From Roseiarcus sp963787135 (GTDB lineage: Bacteria > Pseudomonadota > Alphaproteobacteria > Rhizobiales > Beijerinckiaceae): 64,000 nucleotides of DNA. How positions within the stretch are numbered: position 1 is the first letter of the stretch; each line of letters begins with the position of its first letter. The stretch lies in the NCBI GenBank assembly GCA_963787135.1, contig CAWBBW010000030.1, forward strand, positions 1-64,000. Reading direction: 5' to 3'. This document shows, in pieces, positions 1 through 8,390 of this stretch. The notes below the pieces were generated by a model. That model saw only the letters and a program-made list of their open reading frames with translations, was not told where the DNA came from and did no database searches. Made by a program: the position numbers and the translations under genes.

Positions 1-1
1 C

Positions 2-625
2 TCACGCCTCCAGTTCGCTGTCCCAGTAAAGATAGTCCATCCAGCTTTCGTGCAAGTAGTTGGGCGGGAACAGGCGCCCGTTCTGGTGGAGGTCGTGCAC
101 GGTCGGCTGGTAGGGCTCGGTCGCGGGCCACATCTTGGCGACCGAGGGCAGCTTGTCCGCCTTCCTGAGATTGCAGCACGAGCAGGCGGCGACCACGTTC
201 TCCCACGTTGTCACGCCGCCCTTGCAGCGGGGAATGACGTGGTCGAAGGTGAGGTCCTCGCGCTCGCCGCAGTACTGGCAGGTGAAGCGGTCGCGTAGGA
301 ACACGTTGAACCGGGTGAAGGCGGGAAAGCGGGTCGGCTTGACGTAGCTCTTGAGCGAAACGACCGAGGGCAGCCGCATCTCGAACGAGGGGCTCCTGAC
401 CAGCGTGTCGTATTCGGAGAGGATGTTGACCCGGTCGAGGAACACCGCCTTGATCGCGTCCTGCCAGCACCAGATGGACAAGGGGTAGTAGCTCAGCGGA
501 CGGAAGTCCGCGTTCAATACGAGAGCCGGGCAATTGCCTGGCGTGACTGGCACATGAACCGTCACAAAGTCGCTCCGTCCTCCTTGACGTCGCACACGCC
601 GGGGATCCGAATCCGGCCGCCGCAT
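2..625 (-). CDS. HNH endonuclease family protein
   Basis: 207 aa. The C-terminal half carries an HNH nuclease fold: a CQYC zinc-type pair near residue 115, the DHVIPRCKGG core (H and D of the ββα-metal site) about 12 residues later, and a second CSCC pair followed by N. This is the common free-standing bacterial HNH protein with a conserved N-terminal segment (NADFRPLSYYPLSIW). Its substrate and role are unknown, though the family binds DNA and a divalent metal. The stop codon lies at the window edge, so the gene is complete. The start may be internal, because the first ~22 residues are Arg-rich and unlike the family. No partner gene is adjacent. Confidence 0.9.
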   Translation of the reverse strand: MRRPDSDPRRVRRQGGRSDFVTVHVPVTPGNCPALVLNADFRPLSYYPLSIWCWQDAIKAVFLDRVNILSEYDTLVRSPSFEMRLPSVVSLKSYVKPTRFPAFTRFNVFLRDRFTCQYCGEREDLTFDHVIPRCKGGVTTWENVVAACSCCNLRKADKLPSVAKMWPATEPYQPTVHDLHQNGRLFPPNYLHESWMDYLYWDSELEA

Positions 626-723
626 TACTCTACAGTGAGCGTGACGCCCTTGTGAAGGCGCCGGAAATCAGGGCTTTCCCGGGACCTCGCCGACGGTCGA
701 AAGCCGCGCATCGGCCGAATCGC

Positions 724-1146
724 TCATTGGGCCGCCCGCTCGATGCCCTCCATATCCGCATCCGAAAGGCCGAAATGGTGGCCGATCTCATGCACCAGCA
801 CATGGGTGACGACGGCGGCAAGCGTATCCTCTCCCTCGCACCAGAAATCGAGGAGAGGACGGCGGTAGAGAAAGATCATGTTGGGCAGTTCGCCCGTCTC
901 TTCGACTGCGCCGCGATGGGCGAGCCCTCGCCCGCGAAAGAGGCCGAGCAGGTCGAACTCGCTCTCGGCGCCCATCTCGTCCAGCGTCTCGTCGTCGGGG
1001 AAGTCGACAACCCGAATGACAAGGCCTTCGCAACGTTTTCGGAACGAGTCCGGCAACCGCGCGAACGCAGCCTCGGCGAGCGCGTCGATGTCGTCCAGCG
1101 TCGGAGCGCGCAAGGCGCCGAGGCCCAGTTCCGCGTCGCCGGTCAC
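724..1146 (-). CDS. zincin-like metallopeptidase family protein
   Basis: 140 aa, the usual length for the small cytoplasmic zincin-like family (PF06262 type). The zinc-binding helix is visible near the C-terminus as HEIGHHFGLSD (HExxH plus a third-ligand Asp/His region), preceded by a conserved NMIFLYRRP strand. Proteolytic activity is inferred from the motif only; no substrate is known. It overlaps the upstream cNMP-binding gene by 4 nt in the same direction, so it is the last gene of a three-gene operon beginning with the response regulator at 1619..2332. Confidence 0.88.
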   Translation of the reverse strand: MTGDAELGLGALRAPTLDDIDALAEAAFARLPDSFRKRCEGLVIRVVDFPDDETLDEMGAESEFDLLGLFRGRGLAHRGAVEETGELPNMIFLYRRPLLDFWCEGEDTLAAVVTHVLVHEIGHHFGLSDADMEGIERAAQ

Positions 1147-1622
1147 GGCGCCGGCCGGGTGGGGCGCGCGTCCGCGAACGACCGTATGCGGGCGGCCTCG
1201 AGTCGGTCGACCAGCTGGCGGGTGCGCTCGGCGAGCGCCGTGCGGACCTTGCCGGCCGCTTCGGGAAACTCGGTCAGCACGCGGCGAAAGATCTCGCGCT
1301 CAATCTGCGTCACCAGCGCGTCGTCGACGGCGCGCGCCTCGACCTGGCGGGCGACTGCGGCATAGAGCGCGCTCTCTCCAATCAGCGCGCCAGCGCCGAC
1401 CCGGCGCGCGCTAGCCGGATCCGCGCCCAGTTCCATTAGTGCGATCAATCCAGAATGGACGAAAAAGGCGGCTTCTCCGGCTTCTCCGGCGTGGAAAAGC
1501 GCTTCGCCCGCGCCGAGCCGACGCTTGTTGGAGGCGAACGCGATCAGCTGCACCGCCTCGCGCGGCAGGAGGCTGAACGGACGGGTGCGCGCGAGCCTTC
1601 CAACGTCGCTGTCGAGCGTCAC
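1143..1622 (-). CDS. cyclic-nucleotide-binding domain protein (no DNA-binding domain)
   Basis: 159 aa, a single cNMP-binding β-barrel (Crp N-terminal type) with the glycine-rich turns and the GALIGES phosphate-cassette-like segment. The protein ends after the C-helix, and no helix-turn-helix follows. It therefore probably acts as a ligand-sensing or protein-interaction module rather than a transcription factor. It is translationally coupled at both ends: its start overlaps the response regulator stop and its stop overlaps the metallopeptidase start, 4 nt each. A similar response regulator/cNMP arrangement is known beside CenR/OtpR genes in Hyphomicrobiales, which supports a joint envelope-related role (inference). 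Confidence 0.85.
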   Translation of the reverse strand: MTLDSDVGRLARTRPFSLLPREAVQLIAFASNKRRLGAGEALFHAGEAGEAAFFVHSGLIALMELGADPASARRVGAGALIGESALYAAVARQVEARAVDDALVTQIEREIFRRVLTEFPEAAGKVRTALAERTRQLVDRLEAARIRSFADARPTRPAP

Positions 1623-2332
1623 TCGGTTCGCCCTCCGGGCGAGCCGCCGGCCACGAGCTTGTAGCCGCCGCCCTCGGTGACCAGGAGCTGCGCTTCGGCC
1701 GGATTGTCCTCGATCTTCTGCCGGAGACGATAGATATGGGTTTCCAGAGTGTGCGTCGTTACGTTGGCGTTGTAGCCCCAGACATTCTTGAGCAGCGTCT
1801 CGCGCGCCACCGGCTGCTGTTCGGCGCGGTGCAGATAGCGCAGGATCGCGGCCTCCTTCTCGGTCAGCCGAAGTTTCACTCCATGCGCGTTCACGAGATT
1901 CTTCGACGTCGGCCGGAAGGTATAGGGACCGACCTGGAACTCCGCGTCCTCGCTCGCCTCGTATTGTCGAAGCTGCGAGCGTATGCGGGCGAGCAGCACG
2001 ACGAAACGGAATGGCTTGCCGACATAGTCGTTGGCGCCCGAATCGAGCCCCATCACCGCGTCGGCGTCGGAATCATGCGCGGTCAGCATGATGATCGGGC
2101 GGCGATATCCCTCACGGCGCATGCGCTTCACCGCTTCGCGGCCGTCGAGGTCCGGCAGACCAACGTCCATGATCACGAGATCGGGCGGAGAGTCGAGGAC
2201 CGCCGCAAGCGCCGCTTCGCCGGTCGCGACGGCTTCCACCTGAAACTCGGGGTGCAGATCGACCTGCTCGACCAGCGCGTTGCGCAGGTCGGCGTCGTCG
2301 TCCACGATCAGGATTCGCCGCGTCTGGGTCAT
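1619..2332 (-). CDS. cenR: OmpR-family response regulator (CenR/OtpR-like)
   Basis: 237 aa. The N-terminal receiver has the acidic pair DDD near residue 12, phospho-acceptor Asp in VIMDVGLPD near residue 56, the conserved Thr of MLTAHD and Lys of VGKPF. The C-terminal winged helix (LTEKEAAIL, VWGYN, THTLETHIYRLRQKIE, GGGYKLV) is OmpR/PhoB type. Sequence and context match the orphan-looking CenR/OtpR regulator of Hyphomicrobiales, which controls cell-envelope genes with the kinase CenK encoded elsewhere. No histidine kinase is adjacent here. It is the first gene of an operon with the cNMP-binding and metallopeptidase genes. The symbol is by resemblance. Confidence 0.88.
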   Translation of the reverse strand: MTQTRRILIVDDDADLRNALVEQVDLHPEFQVEAVATGEAALAAVLDSPPDLVIMDVGLPDLDGREAVKRMRREGYRRPIIMLTAHDSDADAVMGLDSGANDYVGKPFRFVVLLARIRSQLRQYEASEDAEFQVGPYTFRPTSKNLVNAHGVKLRLTEKEAAILRYLHRAEQQPVARETLLKNVWGYNANVTTHTLETHIYRLRQKIEDNPAEAQLLVTEGGGYKLVAGGSPGGRTE

Positions 2333-2414
2333 TTGGGCACTCTACCGACTGCGCTCTCCCGCCGCTAGCCCGGGATTACGGCGAGCCTGCGGCCAACCGC
2401 GCGCCTCGCAGCGC

Positions 2415-4796
2415 TCAGGGCGAGAACGTCAGCAAAGCCGCCCCCGCCTTCTTGAGGTCATCCTCGGACCCAGTGAGCGTGATGGATTTCCCGTCGATCC
2501 AGAGCGGGACGAGATCGCGATAGTGGCGCGAGAAGATGTGGCCGGATTCGCCCGTAGCGATGATGAAGCGCGACTTCTCCGGGTCGGCGAGATCATAGAG
2601 ACCCCGAAATCCGCCGCCTTCGGTGCGGGCAAAAGGTCTATCCGGCGAAGGCTCCCACCCGCCGCCGCGGTCAAGCGTATAGAAGCCACCGCTCGACGGC
2701 GTGCTGAGATCGCTCATCCAGTCGAGCAGCGGCACGTGGCTAAAGACCTTGTGCTGCAGGAGCGCGACGTGCTCGCTGCCCCAGTGCCATTGGCTCATAT
2801 CGCCGCCGTCGCGCTTGACGAGAAGCGCGAGCCCCTCGTCAAGCGCGCGTCCGAGCGCCTTGCGACAATCCGGATCGGGTTTTCCCGGCGCGTCGCACCA
2901 CGACGGGTGGTCGCGCATCAAAGAGATAAGGGTTGTGGCGGCGAATGGGCCCATCGCCTCCATGTTCTGGCCCGTCTTCTCCTCGATCAGAATCCGGTGG
3001 AGCGAACTGAGAAAGGCGGTGAAGATCAAGGGCTCGACCCGGTCCTTGTCCATCACCCCGTCCCAGCTGGCGAGCAGCGCCTGCGCCTGTCGCGCCCGCT
3101 CGTCGGAAGGGGCGATCGCCGCGACGAAAGGCTGCAAGGCCTTGGCCGCGAGCGACAGATGGTCGACCTGCATCGCTGCGGACGTGTCGAGGCTGTGCTT
3201 CTCGATCCTCTCCATGAATTGCTGGATTCGCCGCGCGCGAAAGTCCTCCTCCCAGTCTTGGCCGAACGTCGGCTGATGGTCGCTCGGAACATTGGCGTTG
3301 TTGGCGTTGAAGGCAAAGCCGATCTCAGGATTGTGGAGCTGCGGAAGCTGCTCGAACGGGACCATGCCGGTCCAGTCGAAGTCGCCCGATGCGCCGTCGA
3401 CCGGCGCAAGTCCGTCTCCGGATTTGCGCAGCGGCACGAGGCCAGGGCTGAAGAAGCCGATGTCTCCGGTTACGTCGGCGTAGACGATATTTTGCGTAGG
3501 CGTCTGGTAAAGGCGCATCGCGTCGAGGAATTCGCTCCAGTTTCGAGCGCCGTTTAGGCGCAGAAATGCGTCCGCGGTCGTGTCGTGATCGCCAAGTCCC
3601 GTGAAGGCGAGGGCGATCGCCTTTCCCGGCTCGGCAAGGCTGCCCAGGTCCTCGCTGGCGTCGGACAGAATGGGCCCGTGGCGCGTCGCGCGCACGGTGA
3701 TATTCACGTCGGCGCTGTCCTTCACGCGGATTGTCTCGGCGCGGGTTTCGAATGGCTCTGGGCCGTCGGGGGTGAGGTACCTCGAGCGTTCGGCCGGATC
3801 GATTGTCTCGATGAAAAGATCCTGCACATCGGTGTCGGCGGTCGTGAAGCCCCAGGCGATCAACTCGTTCTGACCGAGCAGGACCAACGGAGTTCCGGGC
3901 ACGGTCGCGCCCTTGACCGAACCCTCGGGCGTGACGATGCGGACGAGATACCAGAGGATCGGCGCGCCGATCCCGAGATGCGGGTCGTTGGCCAGTATTG
4001 GCTTGCCGGTTACCGTCCGCGGTCCGGCGACCACCCATTCGTTTGACGCTCCGTGCGTGACGCCGATCAGAGCGCCGATCTGGTCCTTCAGGCTCTTGAC
4101 GCTCGCATGCGTGACGCCGAGCGTCGGCTCGGTTGTAATTGGAGCGCCTGGCTGCATGCCGGGAAACATCCAGGCGGCCTGTTCGGGACCGAGTTTCTGC
4201 CGCAGGCGCGCGCGCAACGCCTCGAACTCGTAATTGTTGGAAAGCTCCAGTGACAGGAGCTTGCCGAAGACCAGCGAATCCGCAGGCTTCCAAGGCTCGG
4301 GGTGGTCCCCGATCAGCAGGAACTCGGGTGGCAGCGCATCCTTATGGCTGTCAATGAAGGCGTTGACGCCATCGGCGTAGGCTTGAAACCGTTTTTGCGC
4401 GGCAGGCGACAGGGCCGAGAAGCTGCTCTCGGCTTCACGATAGAATCCGAGGGTGCGTACGAATTTGTCGCCCGCGACCCGATCGGGGCCGAGAATCTCG
4501 GCCAGCCGCCCCTGGCCGCCCCGGCGCTGCGCTTCCATCTGGAAGAGCCGCTCGCTTGCGTGAAGATAGCCGAGCGCGCGGGCTGCGTCGTCCACCGAGG
4601 CGGCGAAGATATGCGGGACGCCATAGGCGTCGCGCCAGACCCGAGCCTCGGCCGAGAGGCCGGGCAGTTTCTCCGACCCGGAGTAAGTCGGCATGGCGCG
4701 CCAGAAAAGATAGCCGCCAGCCAGCGTCGCGACCACGGCCAGTCCGATGACGAGCCTCAGGAAGCCCTTAAACAGCCGCCACCTCATCCCGCTCAT
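2415..4796 (-). CDS. penicillin acylase family Ntn-hydrolase
   Basis: 793 aa from the ATG at 4796, chosen because it is preceded by a GGAAG-type site and followed by an N-terminal membrane anchor or signal (RWRLFKGFLRLVIGLAVVAT). The family is made as a precursor that self-cleaves to α and β chains. The β-chain nucleophile Ser is in HGASNEWVVAG near residue 230, with the typical NDPHLG segment after it. Members hydrolyse amide bonds in penicillins, N-acyl-homoserine lactones or other acyl-amides; which one applies here is not decidable. A larger open frame extends upstream to 5363 but its composition is non-coding. It is 82 bp upstream of and co-directional with the response regulator. Confidence 0.93.
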   Translation of the reverse strand: MSGMRWRLFKGFLRLVIGLAVVATLAGGYLFWRAMPTYSGSEKLPGLSAEARVWRDAYGVPHIFAASVDDAARALGYLHASERLFQMEAQRRGGQGRLAEILGPDRVAGDKFVRTLGFYREAESSFSALSPAAQKRFQAYADGVNAFIDSHKDALPPEFLLIGDHPEPWKPADSLVFGKLLSLELSNNYEFEALRARLRQKLGPEQAAWMFPGMQPGAPITTEPTLGVTHASVKSLKDQIGALIGVTHGASNEWVVAGPRTVTGKPILANDPHLGIGAPILWYLVRIVTPEGSVKGATVPGTPLVLLGQNELIAWGFTTADTDVQDLFIETIDPAERSRYLTPDGPEPFETRAETIRVKDSADVNITVRATRHGPILSDASEDLGSLAEPGKAIALAFTGLGDHDTTADAFLRLNGARNWSEFLDAMRLYQTPTQNIVYADVTGDIGFFSPGLVPLRKSGDGLAPVDGASGDFDWTGMVPFEQLPQLHNPEIGFAFNANNANVPSDHQPTFGQDWEEDFRARRIQQFMERIEKHSLDTSAAMQVDHLSLAAKALQPFVAAIAPSDERARQAQALLASWDGVMDKDRVEPLIFTAFLSSLHRILIEEKTGQNMEAMGPFAATTLISLMRDHPSWCDAPGKPDPDCRKALGRALDEGLALLVKRDGGDMSQWHWGSEHVALLQHKVFSHVPLLDWMSDLSTPSSGGFYTLDRGGGWEPSPDRPFARTEGGGFRGLYDLADPEKSRFIIATGESGHIFSRHYRDLVPLWIDGKSITLTGSEDDLKKAGAALLTFSP

Positions 4797-4994
4797 CTTC
4801 CCTCGCGCCGATTTTCGGTACTGAACCTGCCTCTGTCCGGGAAGTCTACCCTCGAGCCCGCGACTACGGCCAGCGAAGCCGCGCCAGGGGTTGTCTGTCG
4901 CTTGCGCGTCATCTAATCCGACCGGACAACGGTCCCGGAGGATCTTCCGGCTCCGTGGTTTCCTCAACTCATCACTCTCCACATGAGGCGCTGA

Positions 4995-6494
4995 TTGTTT
5001 CCCAAGCCGTCGCCTAAGCTTTCGCCGAACACCTACGCCTACGAGTCCCAGCCGATGGTGAAGCCGACCGGCTTTCGCGAATATGACGCGCGCTGGCTGA
5101 TCGGCACGGAAATCAATCTCATGGGCGTGCAGGCGCTGGGCCTCGGGCTGGCGCGCTTGCTTGGCGAGCTCGGCGTTCCCCGCGAGGTCGTCGTCGGCCA
5201 CGATTTCCGCAGCTATTCGGCCTCGATCAAGCTCGCGCTGACGGCTGGCCTCATGGCGGGCGGGGCAAGAGTGCGCGATATTGGCCTCGCCATCACGCCG
5301 ATGGCCTATTTCGCCCAGTTCGCACTGGATGCGCCGGCGGTGGCGATGGTGACCGCCTCGCACAACGAGAATGGCTGGACCGGCGTCAAGATGGGCGCGG
5401 CGCGACCGGTGACGTTTGGGCCCGAAGAGATGGGCCGCCTACGCGACATCGTCATCGGCGGCGACTATGGCTCCGAGCCCGGCGGGACTTATGAATTCAT
5501 AGCCGATTTTCCGGCCCGCTACCTCGCCGACCTTACCCGCCGTCCCAAGATCAGCCGTCCGATGAAGGTTGTCGCCGCCTGCGGCAACGGCACGGCCGGC
5601 GCTTTCGCGCCTAAACTGCTGAGCGCGCTCGGAGTGGAGGTTGTCCCGCTGGACTGCGATCTCGATTTTGCCTTCCCGCGCTACAACCCGAATCCGGAAG
5701 ATCTCCAGATGCTGCACGCGATGGCGAAGGCGGTGAAGGAGAGCGGCGCTGACGTGGCGCTCGGTTTCGACGGCGACGGCGACCGATGCGGCTTTGTCGA
5801 CAATGAGGGCCATGAAATCTTTGCCGACAAGATCGGCGTGATGCTTGCGCGTGACCTCTCGAAGTTGCATCCGAACGCGATCTTTGTGGTCGACGTGAAG
5901 TCTACGGGGCTGTTCGCGACCGATCCCGAGCTTGCCGGCAATGGGGTCAAGGTCGACTTCTGGAAGACCGGCCACTCGCATATCAAGCGCCGGGTGCGCG
6001 ATCTCAAGGCGCTGGCCGGTTTCGAGAAGTCCGGGCATTTCTTCTTCAATGCGCCGGTCGGGCGCGGCTACGACGATGGCTTCGTCACCGCCATCGCCGT
6101 GCTCGACATGCTCGACCGCAACCCTCGCAAGTCGATCGCTGATCTCTACCGCGACCTGCCGAAGACTTGGGGCTCGCCGACCATGTCGCCCCACTGCGCC
6201 GACGAAGCAAAATATGATGTGGCCGACCGTGTCGTAGCGCGGTTCAAGGCGATGCAAGCGAAAGGCGAGCGTCTGACCGGTCAGAAAATCCGGGACGTCG
6301 TGACGGTCAACGGCGTGCGCGTGACGGTCGAGGACGGATCCTGGGGACTGGTGCGCGCCTCTTCCAACAAACCGGAGCTCGTCATCGTCGTCGAAAGCCC
6401 GGTTTCGGAGGCGCGTATGCGCGAGATGTTCAAAGCGGTCGACAGGGTCCTGCGCGAAAACCCTGAGGTTGGCGCTTACAACCAGTCGATCTGA
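4995..6494 (+). CDS. phosphomannomutase/phosphoglucomutase
   Basis: 499 aa α-D-phosphohexomutase (AlgC/ManB class). It interconverts hexose 6-phosphate and 1-phosphate for nucleotide-sugar and exopolysaccharide supply. The catalytic phosphoserine loop TASHNE is near residue 120, the metal loop DGDGDR near 260, the sugar-specificity loop with GFEKSGH near 350, and the C-terminal phosphate-binding segment RASSNKPELV near 460. The start used is a TTG with GAGG just upstream; an internal ATG (MVKPTGFREYD) is an alternative. It is probably followed in the same transcript by the glycosylase gene 8 bp downstream. Confidence 0.93.
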   Translation: MFPKPSPKLSPNTYAYESQPMVKPTGFREYDARWLIGTEINLMGVQALGLGLARLLGELGVPREVVVGHDFRSYSASIKLALTAGLMAGGARVRDIGLAITPMAYFAQFALDAPAVAMVTASHNENGWTGVKMGAARPVTFGPEEMGRLRDIVIGGDYGSEPGGTYEFIADFPARYLADLTRRPKISRPMKVVAACGNGTAGAFAPKLLSALGVEVVPLDCDLDFAFPRYNPNPEDLQMLHAMAKAVKESGADVALGFDGDGDRCGFVDNEGHEIFADKIGVMLARDLSKLHPNAIFVVDVKSTGLFATDPELAGNGVKVDFWKTGHSHIKRRVRDLKALAGFEKSGHFFFNAPVGRGYDDGFVTAIAVLDMLDRNPRKSIADLYRDLPKTWGSPTMSPHCADEAKYDVADRVVARFKAMQAKGERLTGQKIRDVVTVNGVRVTVEDGSWGLVRASSNKPELVIVVESPVSEARMREMFKAVDRVLRENPEVGAYNQSI

Positions 6495-6502
6495 ACACGC
6501 TT

Positions 6503-7012
6503 TTGTACGCGCCGCGCCATGTTCTGCCGGACGTCCTGCCGTCGGGGCTCAACATCGTCTTTTGCGGCACCGCCGCCGGAACCGTGTCGGCCGCGCGCGG
6601 CGCATACTACGCACATCCGCAGAACAAGTTCTGGAGCGTCCTCCACGCGGTGGGGCTCACGCCGCGCTTAGTCAAGCCGGACGAGTACAGCGAACTGCCG
6701 CAGTGGGGCATCGGCCTCACTGACATCGCCAAGCACGTGAGCGGGATGGATCACGAGCTGCCTGCCGGCGTCCTGGGAAGGGAGGCTTGCGCGGCGCTGA
6801 CCGCCAAGATCAAAACCGCAGAGCCGAAGCTGCTTGCCTTCACCAGCCTCAACGCGGGCCGGCGTTATCTGGGACGTGCGGCCGGTCCCGGCGACAGCGG
6901 AGCGCGCATCGGAGCAACGCGAGTCTGGCTCTTGCCCTCACCCTCGCCGACGGCGGGTTGGAACTGGAACGAGGCTTGGTGGCGGAGGCTTGCTGAAGAA
7001 GCGCGGCGCTAG
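6503..7012 (+). CDS. mug: mismatch-specific uracil/thymine-DNA glycosylase (Mug/TDG type)
   Basis: 169 aa. Features of the Mug branch of the uracil-DNA glycosylase superfamily are visible: a glycine-rich FCGTAAGT pocket after strand 1, NKFWSVLHAVGL, the GIGLTDIAK segment, and the C-terminal LPSPSPTAGWN intercalation/active-site loop. It excises uracil or modified pyrimidines from G mismatches for base-excision repair. The start is a TTG at 6503, only 8 bp after the phosphomannomutase stop. Its 3' end overlaps the convergent Crp-type regulator gene by 4 bp. Confidence 0.87.
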   Translation: MYAPRHVLPDVLPSGLNIVFCGTAAGTVSAARGAYYAHPQNKFWSVLHAVGLTPRLVKPDEYSELPQWGIGLTDIAKHVSGMDHELPAGVLGREACAALTAKIKTAEPKLLAFTSLNAGRRYLGRAAGPGDSGARIGATRVWLLPSPSPTAGWNWNEAWWRRLAEEARR

Positions 7013-7698
7013 CCGCTGCTCGCCGCTTCGATGGCTGCGCTCAGTCTCAGCGCATCGGTGATGACAATCGCGCCCCGCCGCCGTTCGATGAGCCCGCCTC
7101 GCTCCATAGCGTTGATTTCGCGCGAGACGGTTTCCCGGCGCGTGTTGATACGGGCCGCAATCTCCGACTGGTTCGGCGGTGTCACAATGATCGCGCGCTT
7201 TGGATCGTTGTGATCGGGCCGCGCGAGACGCAGGAGTTCTGCATGGACGCGGGTGCGAACGTTGAGCGCCCCGAGTTCGCCGACCCTGCGGGAATTCTCA
7301 CGCAGCCGCGCGATCAGCGTGGAGACGACGGCCTCGCAAAGAGGGCGATGGGAGAACATCGCCTCGACAAACACCGAGGGAGGCATTTTCGCCACCAGCG
7401 AATCGGTGACCGCGAATACGCTCAGCGCGCGTGGCGCCCCGTCGAAGGCGCTCAGTTCGCCAAAGATCGATCCTGCCATCATGTCGCTGAAGATGAGGTC
7501 CTGACGGGCACTGTTTTGCACCGCCCTCAGATGTCCCGACATGATGAAATAAACGTCGCGATCGTTCGCCGACTGATCGACGATCCAGGCGCCGGCCGGA
7601 ATCTTCAGCCAGGCGCATTGACGATCCAAAGTCCGGCAAGCTTCCGGATTGAGCGTCTTGAAACAGCCATGCGCTGCAAGTGTGTTGGGGACCGACAT
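7009..7698 (-). CDS. Crp/Fnr-family transcriptional regulator
   Basis: 229 aa: cNMP-binding β-barrel (residues ~20-115, with the FGELSAFDGAPRAL phosphate cassette), a long dimer helix, and a C-terminal winged helix-turn-helix (SEIAARINTRRETVSREINAM). No Fnr-type cysteine cluster is present. The recognition helix reads RETVSR, matching the Arg-Glu-x-x-x-Arg contacts that E. coli CRP uses to read TGTGA, so this protein should bind TGTGA-N6-TCACA. Exactly such a site lies about 150 bp upstream of its own start (7850..7865), suggesting autoregulation (inference). Confidence 0.92.
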   Translation of the reverse strand: MSVPNTLAAHGCFKTLNPEACRTLDRQCAWLKIPAGAWIVDQSANDRDVYFIMSGHLRAVQNSARQDLIFSDMMAGSIFGELSAFDGAPRALSVFAVTDSLVAKMPPSVFVEAMFSHRPLCEAVVSTLIARLRENSRRVGELGALNVRTRVHAELLRLARPDHNDPKRAIIVTPPNQSEIAARINTRRETVSREINAMERGGLIERRRGAIVITDALRLSAAIEAASSG

Positions 7699-8099
7699 CG
7701 TTTCCGCCCGAAGGGTCTCGGAAAACGGTGGCGGAACAATAACCGGCCGTCAAGGACATTGCAGCGTTCCTGGGACGGCAAAGTCATTCTCGGCGAGGTA
7801 ACAGCGCCAACTCCCCAGGCACATGTCCAATCGGCTTTCGCGAAATTGATGTGAGCGGGGTCACAGCGGAACATTTCGTTCGGGTCCAGTGAATCGCGAG
7901 CCGGTGAGGATGAGCCGCATCCCGCGGGCAGAAGTTAGAATTCCGCGTTGCAGCGCCGAGGGGAAAGGCGCGCTACGCGGGCCCCGCGCTGAGCCTCCCA
8001 TCGCGCGGGGATCAGGGCGCGGCGCCTCGGCTTTCCGCGGGCTCAGGCGCCGCGCCCGTCGCCTACGGCGTATTGGGCGAGTCAACGCCTCCATCGCGG
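7699..8099. other. non-coding stretch between Crp-type gene and small secreted gene
   Basis: About 400 bp without a convincing gene. The right half is GC-rich, with several short self-complementary runs, and small open frames on both strands show arginine-rich, non-coding composition. The only clear signal is the TGTGA-N6-TCACA palindrome at 7850..7865. The left part presumably holds the promoter of the Crp-type regulator. Confidence 0.6.
7850..7865. promoter_or_regulatory. perfect CRP-type palindrome TGTGA-N6-TCACA
   Basis: The 16-mer TGTGAGCGGGGTCACA matches the CRP consensus half-sites exactly on both sides. It sits 152 bp upstream of the start of the Crp-type regulator whose recognition helix has the CRP reading residues. 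Its role as an operator is inferred from sequence. The only other perfect copy noticed in the window is at 53016..53031. Confidence 0.6.
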
Positions 8100-8390
8100 T
8101 CACTGTATCCGGAACTCCATGTGGACGCGCCCGTGGCGGCGTGTCGCGGCGGGCCATTCGCGCCCCGGCGGCAATGATTGGGCGGACGGCAAATGGCCGG
8201 GTTGGCGTTGGCCCGGGTTTGCGCCCATCGCGTTTGCCTTCGGTCCGTGACTGGCGAGGCAGGCGTTGTAGGCGAGCGGCTCCTGATATTTTGCGCACGC
8301 AGGGTCGTCCTGGCCGACAGCCAAGCGCGGGAACGCCGCGGCGGCAGATGCCAAAATCAATAGGGCGGCGCGCTTGGCCACAGGCTTCAT
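8100..8390 (-). CDS. small secreted protein of unknown function, coupled to pheT
   Basis: 96 aa from the ATG at 8390. It has an N-terminal signal peptide (MKPVAKRAALLILASAAAAF…) with likely cleavage near AVG-Q or just before. The mature part has two cysteines (DPACAKYQEP and YNACLASHG) and a Gly/Gln/Pro-rich basic tail. This resembles a short periplasmic family seen after pheT in other Hyphomicrobiales; its function is unknown. The start overlaps the pheT stop in an ATGA arrangement, which decides the start and implies translational coupling. Confidence 0.7.
   Translation of the reverse strand: MKPVAKRAALLILASAAAAFPRLAVGQDDPACAKYQEPLAYNACLASHGPKANAMGANPGQRQPGHLPSAQSLPPGREWPAATRRHGRVHMEFRIQ

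Noticed and set aside
2280..3557. 425-codon plus-strand open frame
   Set aside because: Antisense shadow of the penicillin-acylase-like gene; no motif.
4797..5363. N-terminal extension of the penicillin-acylase-like gene
   Set aside because: Composition becomes His/Arg-rich nonsense, overlaps the phosphomannomutase gene, and a membrane anchor begins right at 4796.
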